This document shows, in pieces, positions 61,060 to 64,000 of a DNA stretch of 64,000 bases. Below the pieces are notes generated by a model that worked only from the letters and a program-made list of their open reading frames with translations, did not search any database and had not been told where the DNA came from. Within the stretch, counting starts at the first letter, position 1; each line of letters starts with the position of its first letter. This DNA comes from Streptomyces dangxiongensis (lineage in GTDB: Bacteria > Actinomycetota > Actinomycetes > Streptomycetales > Streptomycetaceae), in contig NZ_CP033073.1 in assembly GCF_003675325.1 (NCBI RefSeq), positions 4,092,001 through 4,156,000 of the forward strand, read 5' to 3'. The position numbers were made by a program, and so were the translations under genes.

Positions 61060-62589
61060 GTGCCACGTGGTGACGGTCGACTCAATCACGATCTGCTTCC
61101 CGGCGAAAAAGGCCCCCAGGACGCTTGCGGCGTCTTCGGTGTCTGGGCTCCGGGTGAAGAGGTCGCAAAGCTCACGTACTTCGGGCTCTACGCCCTCCAG
61201 CACCGGGGTCAGGAATCCGCGGGAATCGCGGTCAGCAACGGCTCCCAGATCCTCGTCTTCAAGGACATGGGCCTGGTCTCCCAGGTCTTCGACGAAACCT
61301 CTCTCGGCTCGCTCCAGGGCCACATCGCGGTCGGACACGCCCGCTACTCGACCACCGGTGCCTCCGTGTGGGAGAACGCCCAGCCGACGTTCCGTGCCAC
61401 CGCGCACGGCTCGATCGCCCTCGGCCACAACGGCAACCTGGTCAACACGGCGCAGCTCGCCGAGATGGTCGCCGCGCTGCCCAACGACAACAACAGCCGT
61501 TCCACCCGGGTCGCGGCCACCAACGACACCGACCTGCTGACGGCGCTGCTGGCCGCCCAGGTCGACGAGGACGGCAAGCCGCTGACCATCGAGGACGCCG
61601 CCCACGCGGTCCTCCCGAAGGTCAAGGGCGCCTTCTCCCTCGTCTTCATGGACGAGCACACCCTCTACGCCGGCCGCGACCCGCAGGGCATCCGTCCGCT
61701 GGTCCTCGGCCGCCTGGAGCGCGGCTGGGTGGTCGCCTCCGAGTCCGCCGCCCTCGACATCTGCGGCGCCAGCTATGTGCGCGAGATCGAGCCGGGCGAG
61801 TTCGTCGCCATCGACGAGAACGGCCTGCGCAGCTCGCGCTTCGCGGAAGCGAGGCCCAAGGGCTGTGTCTTCGAGTACGTGTACCTGGCCCGCCCGGACA
61901 CCGACATCGCCGGCCGGAACGTGTACCTCTCCCGCGTGGAGATGGGCCGCCGCCTGGCGAAGGAAGCCCCCGCCGAGGCCGACCTGGTCATAGCGACCCC
62001 GGAGTCCGGCACCCCGGCCGCCATCGGCTACGCGGAGGCCTCCGGCATCCCCTTCGGCGCGGGCCTGGTGAAGAACGCCTACGTCGGCCGTACGTTCATC
62101 CAGCCATCGCAGACCATCCGCCAGTTGGGCATCCGCCTCAAGCTGAACCCGCTGAAGGAAGTCATCAAGGGCAAGCGCCTGGTCGTCGTCGACGACTCGA
62201 TCGTGCGCGGCAACACCCAGCGGGCCCTGGTCCGCATGCTCCGCGAGGCGGGCGCCGCCGAGGTCCACATCCGGATCTCCTCCCCGCCCGTGAAGTGGCC
62301 CTGCTTCTTCGGCATCGACTTCGCCACGCGCGCGGAGCTGATCGCCAACGGCATGACCATCGAGGAGATCGGCACCAGCCTGGGCGCCGACTCCCTGGCC
62401 TACATCTCCATCGACGGCATGATCGAGGCGACCACCATCGCCAAGCCGAATCTGTGCCGCGCCTGCTTCGACGGCGAGTACCCGATGGACCTGCCGGACC
62501 CGGAGCTGCTCGGCAAGCAGCTTCTGGAGACGGAGCTGGCCGCGGGCCCGGCCGCCACGGCCGCGTCCGACGCGATCCGCCGCCCGTAA
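61060..62589 (+). CDS. purF: amidophosphoribosyltransferase
   Basis: 509 residues. First committed step: PRPP + Gln to phosphoribosylamine. 22-residue propeptide, then Cys23 in QDACGVFGVWAPG as the nucleophile; glutaminase YFGLYALQHRGQESAGIAVS; PRPP loop VVVDDSIVRGNTQRALVRML; Fe-S type Cys near CFFGID and CRACFDGEYP, as in Bacillus-type PurF. GTG 61060 lies 7 nt after TACACT (61047-61052), probably leaderless. Followed by purM after 42 nt. Confidence 0.97.
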   Translation: MPRGDGRLNHDLLPGEKGPQDACGVFGVWAPGEEVAKLTYFGLYALQHRGQESAGIAVSNGSQILVFKDMGLVSQVFDETSLGSLQGHIAVGHARYSTTGASVWENAQPTFRATAHGSIALGHNGNLVNTAQLAEMVAALPNDNNSRSTRVAATNDTDLLTALLAAQVDEDGKPLTIEDAAHAVLPKVKGAFSLVFMDEHTLYAGRDPQGIRPLVLGRLERGWVVASESAALDICGASYVREIEPGEFVAIDENGLRSSRFAEARPKGCVFEYVYLARPDTDIAGRNVYLSRVEMGRRLAKEAPAEADLVIATPESGTPAAIGYAEASGIPFGAGLVKNAYVGRTFIQPSQTIRQLGIRLKLNPLKEVIKGKRLVVVDDSIVRGNTQRALVRMLREAGAAEVHIRISSPPVKWPCFFGIDFATRAELIANGMTIEEIGTSLGADSLAYISIDGMIEATTIAKPNLCRACFDGEYPMDLPDPELLGKQLLETELAAGPAATAASDAIRRP

Positions 62590-62631
62590 TCCCCGCTGTT
62601 CACGCAGTACGACAGGAAAGTTCTCAAGGTC

Positions 62632-63741
62632 ATGTCTTCTGCTGGTTCTCATCAGCGTGCCCCGCATGCCGACCCGTCCGCCGCGGACGGCGCCAGCTAC
62701 GCGGGCGCCGGCGTCGACATCGAGGCGGGCGACCGCGCGGTGGAGCTGATGAAGGAGTGGGTGAAGAAGACCCGGCGCCCCGAGGTGCTGGGCGGCCTCG
62801 GCGGCTTCGCCGGGCTCTTCGACGCCTCCGCCCTCAAGCGCTACGAGCGCCCGCTGCTGGCCTCCGCCACGGACGGCGTCGGCACGAAGGTCGACATCGC
62901 GCGCCGCATGGGCGTCTACGACACCATCGGCCACGACCTGGTCGCCATGGTCATGGACGACATCGTGGTGTGCGGCGCCGAGCCGCTGTTCATGACCGAC
63001 TACATCTGCGTCGGCAAGGTCCACCCCGAGCGGGTCGCCGCGATCGTCAAGGGCATCGCGGAGGGCTGTGTGCTGGCCGGCTGCGCCCTGGTGGGCGGCG
63101 AGACGGCCGAACACCCGGGTCTGCTGGGCGAGGACGACTTCGATGTCGCCGGCGCCGGTACGGGCGTCGTGGAGGCCGACCGGCTGCTCGGCGCGGATCG
63201 CATCCGCACGGGTGACGCCGTGATCGCCATGGCGTCCTCCGGGCTTCACTCGAACGGGTACTCCCTGGTCCGGCACGTCCTGCTGGACCGCGCCGGGATG
63301 GCCCTGGAGACGGAGGTCGCGGAGCTGGGCCGGAGCCTCGGCGAGGAGCTGCTGGAGCCCACGAGGATCTACTCGCTGGACTGCCTGGCGCTCACCCGCA
63401 CCACCGACGTGCACGCCTTCAGCCACATCACCGGCGGTGGTCTCGCCGCCAACCTGGCCCGGGTGATCCCGGACGGCCTGCACGCCGTGGTCGACCGCTC
63501 CACCTGGGCCCCGGGTGCGATCTTCGGCCTGGTCGGTACGGCCGGCAACGTCGAGCGCCTGGAGCTGGAGAAGACCCTGAACATGGGCGTCGGCATGATG
63601 GCGATCGTCCCTCAGGAGTCCACCGAGGTGGCCCTGGCGACCCTGGCCGACCGCGGCGTCGAGGCGTGGGTGGCCGGCGAGATCACCGAGCGGGACGGGA
63701 AGACCACCGGCGCGGAGCTGGTCGGGGACTACGCCGTCTGA
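62632..63741 (+). CDS. purM: AIR synthase
   Basis: 369 residues. ATP-dependent ring closure of FGAM to AIR. SYAGAGVDIEAGDRAVELM, LASATDGVGTKVDIARRMGV, ALVGGETAEHPGLLGEDDFD, MASSGLHSNGYSLVRHVLL, HITGGGLAANLARV. In operon with purF; ends at the convergent hairpin. Confidence 0.97.
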   Translation: MSSAGSHQRAPHADPSAADGASYAGAGVDIEAGDRAVELMKEWVKKTRRPEVLGGLGGFAGLFDASALKRYERPLLASATDGVGTKVDIARRMGVYDTIGHDLVAMVMDDIVVCGAEPLFMTDYICVGKVHPERVAAIVKGIAEGCVLAGCALVGGETAEHPGLLGEDDFDVAGAGTGVVEADRLLGADRIRTGDAVIAMASSGLHSNGYSLVRHVLLDRAGMALETEVAELGRSLGEELLEPTRIYSLDCLALTRTTDVHAFSHITGGGLAANLARVIPDGLHAVVDRSTWAPGAIFGLVGTAGNVERLELEKTLNMGVGMMAIVPQESTEVALATLADRGVEAWVAGEITERDGKTTGAELVGDYAV

Positions 63742-63761
63742 CCGTGCGGACAGCACGAAAG

Positions 63762-63788
63762 CCGGTCGGTGGCTGGGCCACCGACCGG
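63762..63788. terminator. bidirectional terminator between purM and DUF3073 gene
   Basis: Perfect 11-bp stem ccggtcggtgg/ccaccgaccgg with a 5-nt loop between convergent genes. Confidence 0.7.
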
Positions 63789-63804
63789 ACTGGTCCGTGC
63801 AAGG

Positions 63805-64000
63805 TCAAGCGCCGCGACGATGCGATGAGGACTCCTCGTCCTCGTCCTCGTCGTCGTCCCCATAGAGGTCGGCGTACCGTGCATACAGGTCGTCGTCTTG
63901 CTCATCGTCCGTGAAACGGCCGCCGTTCCGCGACTGGTTCGACGTCGATGCGCCCAGCTCCTCGGCCAGGCGCGAGAGATCCGTCCCGCCGCTGTTGTAC
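63805..64000 (-). CDS. DUF3073 protein, N-terminus off window
   Basis: C-terminal 64 residues: YNSGGTDLSRLAEELGASTS, FTDDEQDDDLYARYADLYG, then an acidic run and SSSHRRGA. This matches the actinobacterial DUF3073 family that follows purM. Function unknown. The start lies beyond the right edge. Confidence 0.9.
   Translation of the reverse strand, partial: YNSGGTDLSRLAEELGASTSNQSRNGGRFTDDEQDDDLYARYADLYGDDDEDEDEESSSHRRGA

Overview
The window is high-GC DNA with strong third-position G/C bias, GTG starts, actinobacterial gene families (LsrL/Lsr2, SigF-like sigma factors, DUF3073, PurS/PurQ/PurL) and a gene order that, from memory, follows the Streptomyces coelicolor chromosome around upp, dnaX and the pur genes. 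It is best read as chromosomal Streptomyces. Two stretches look accessory: the first ~6 kb, and a ~5.9 kb island inserted in a tRNA-Ser gene.

Layout. 1-5961: accessory segment with a partial IS1182-type transposase, a GNAT, an HhH glycosylase-like protein, a broken regulator/PLD-like gene followed by NUDIX, and a BTRD1-serine hydrolase. 6094-15410: small membrane protein, RDD protein, DUF2797, an OmpR-type two-component pair, a GT2-GtrA/GT39 glycosyltransferase pair and TetR. 15454-20046: PPOX oxidoreductase, YceI and a MarR-controlled MFS exporter; YceI and the exporter share the same carboxypeptidase-regulatory-like beta domain. 20234-23519: the paralogous sigma factors SigN and SigF with small proteins. 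23671-28336: tRNA-Ser(CGA), tadA with its associated gene, upp, a LytR_C protein and a decayed HerA-like ATPase. 28439-34751: an HhH repair protein, then a siderophore-interacting reductase facing an Ntn acylase plus siderophore-type acetyltransferase across an iron-box sequence, then CopC/CopD. 36175-42182: an integrase-less island bounded by a 54-nt duplication of the tRNA-Ser(GGA) 3' half, carrying an SNF2 ATPase/SWIM pair and an RHH-PIN toxin-antitoxin pair. 42330-64000: SRP RNA, dnaX, purine genes in several blocks (purD, purC, purSQL, purF-purM), three tRNA-Gly genes, a NarL-type two-component/ABC transporter unit, lsrL, a META protein and DUF3073.

How it fits together. Most of the right half is housekeeping: the pur genes supply the phosphoribosylamine-to-SAICAR arm of IMP synthesis, PurS/Q/L being the three-part FGAM synthase. 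Several genes (upp, the LytR_C gene, dnaX, purD, 59469, purF) have a TANNNT hexamer 6-7 nt before the start codon and no Shine-Dalgarno sequence, which suggests leaderless transcripts. The most interesting parts are the tRNA-Ser island, the iron-box acylase operon, and the exporter with three tandem beta domains. Assignments rest on motif reading and memory of families; no searches were run.
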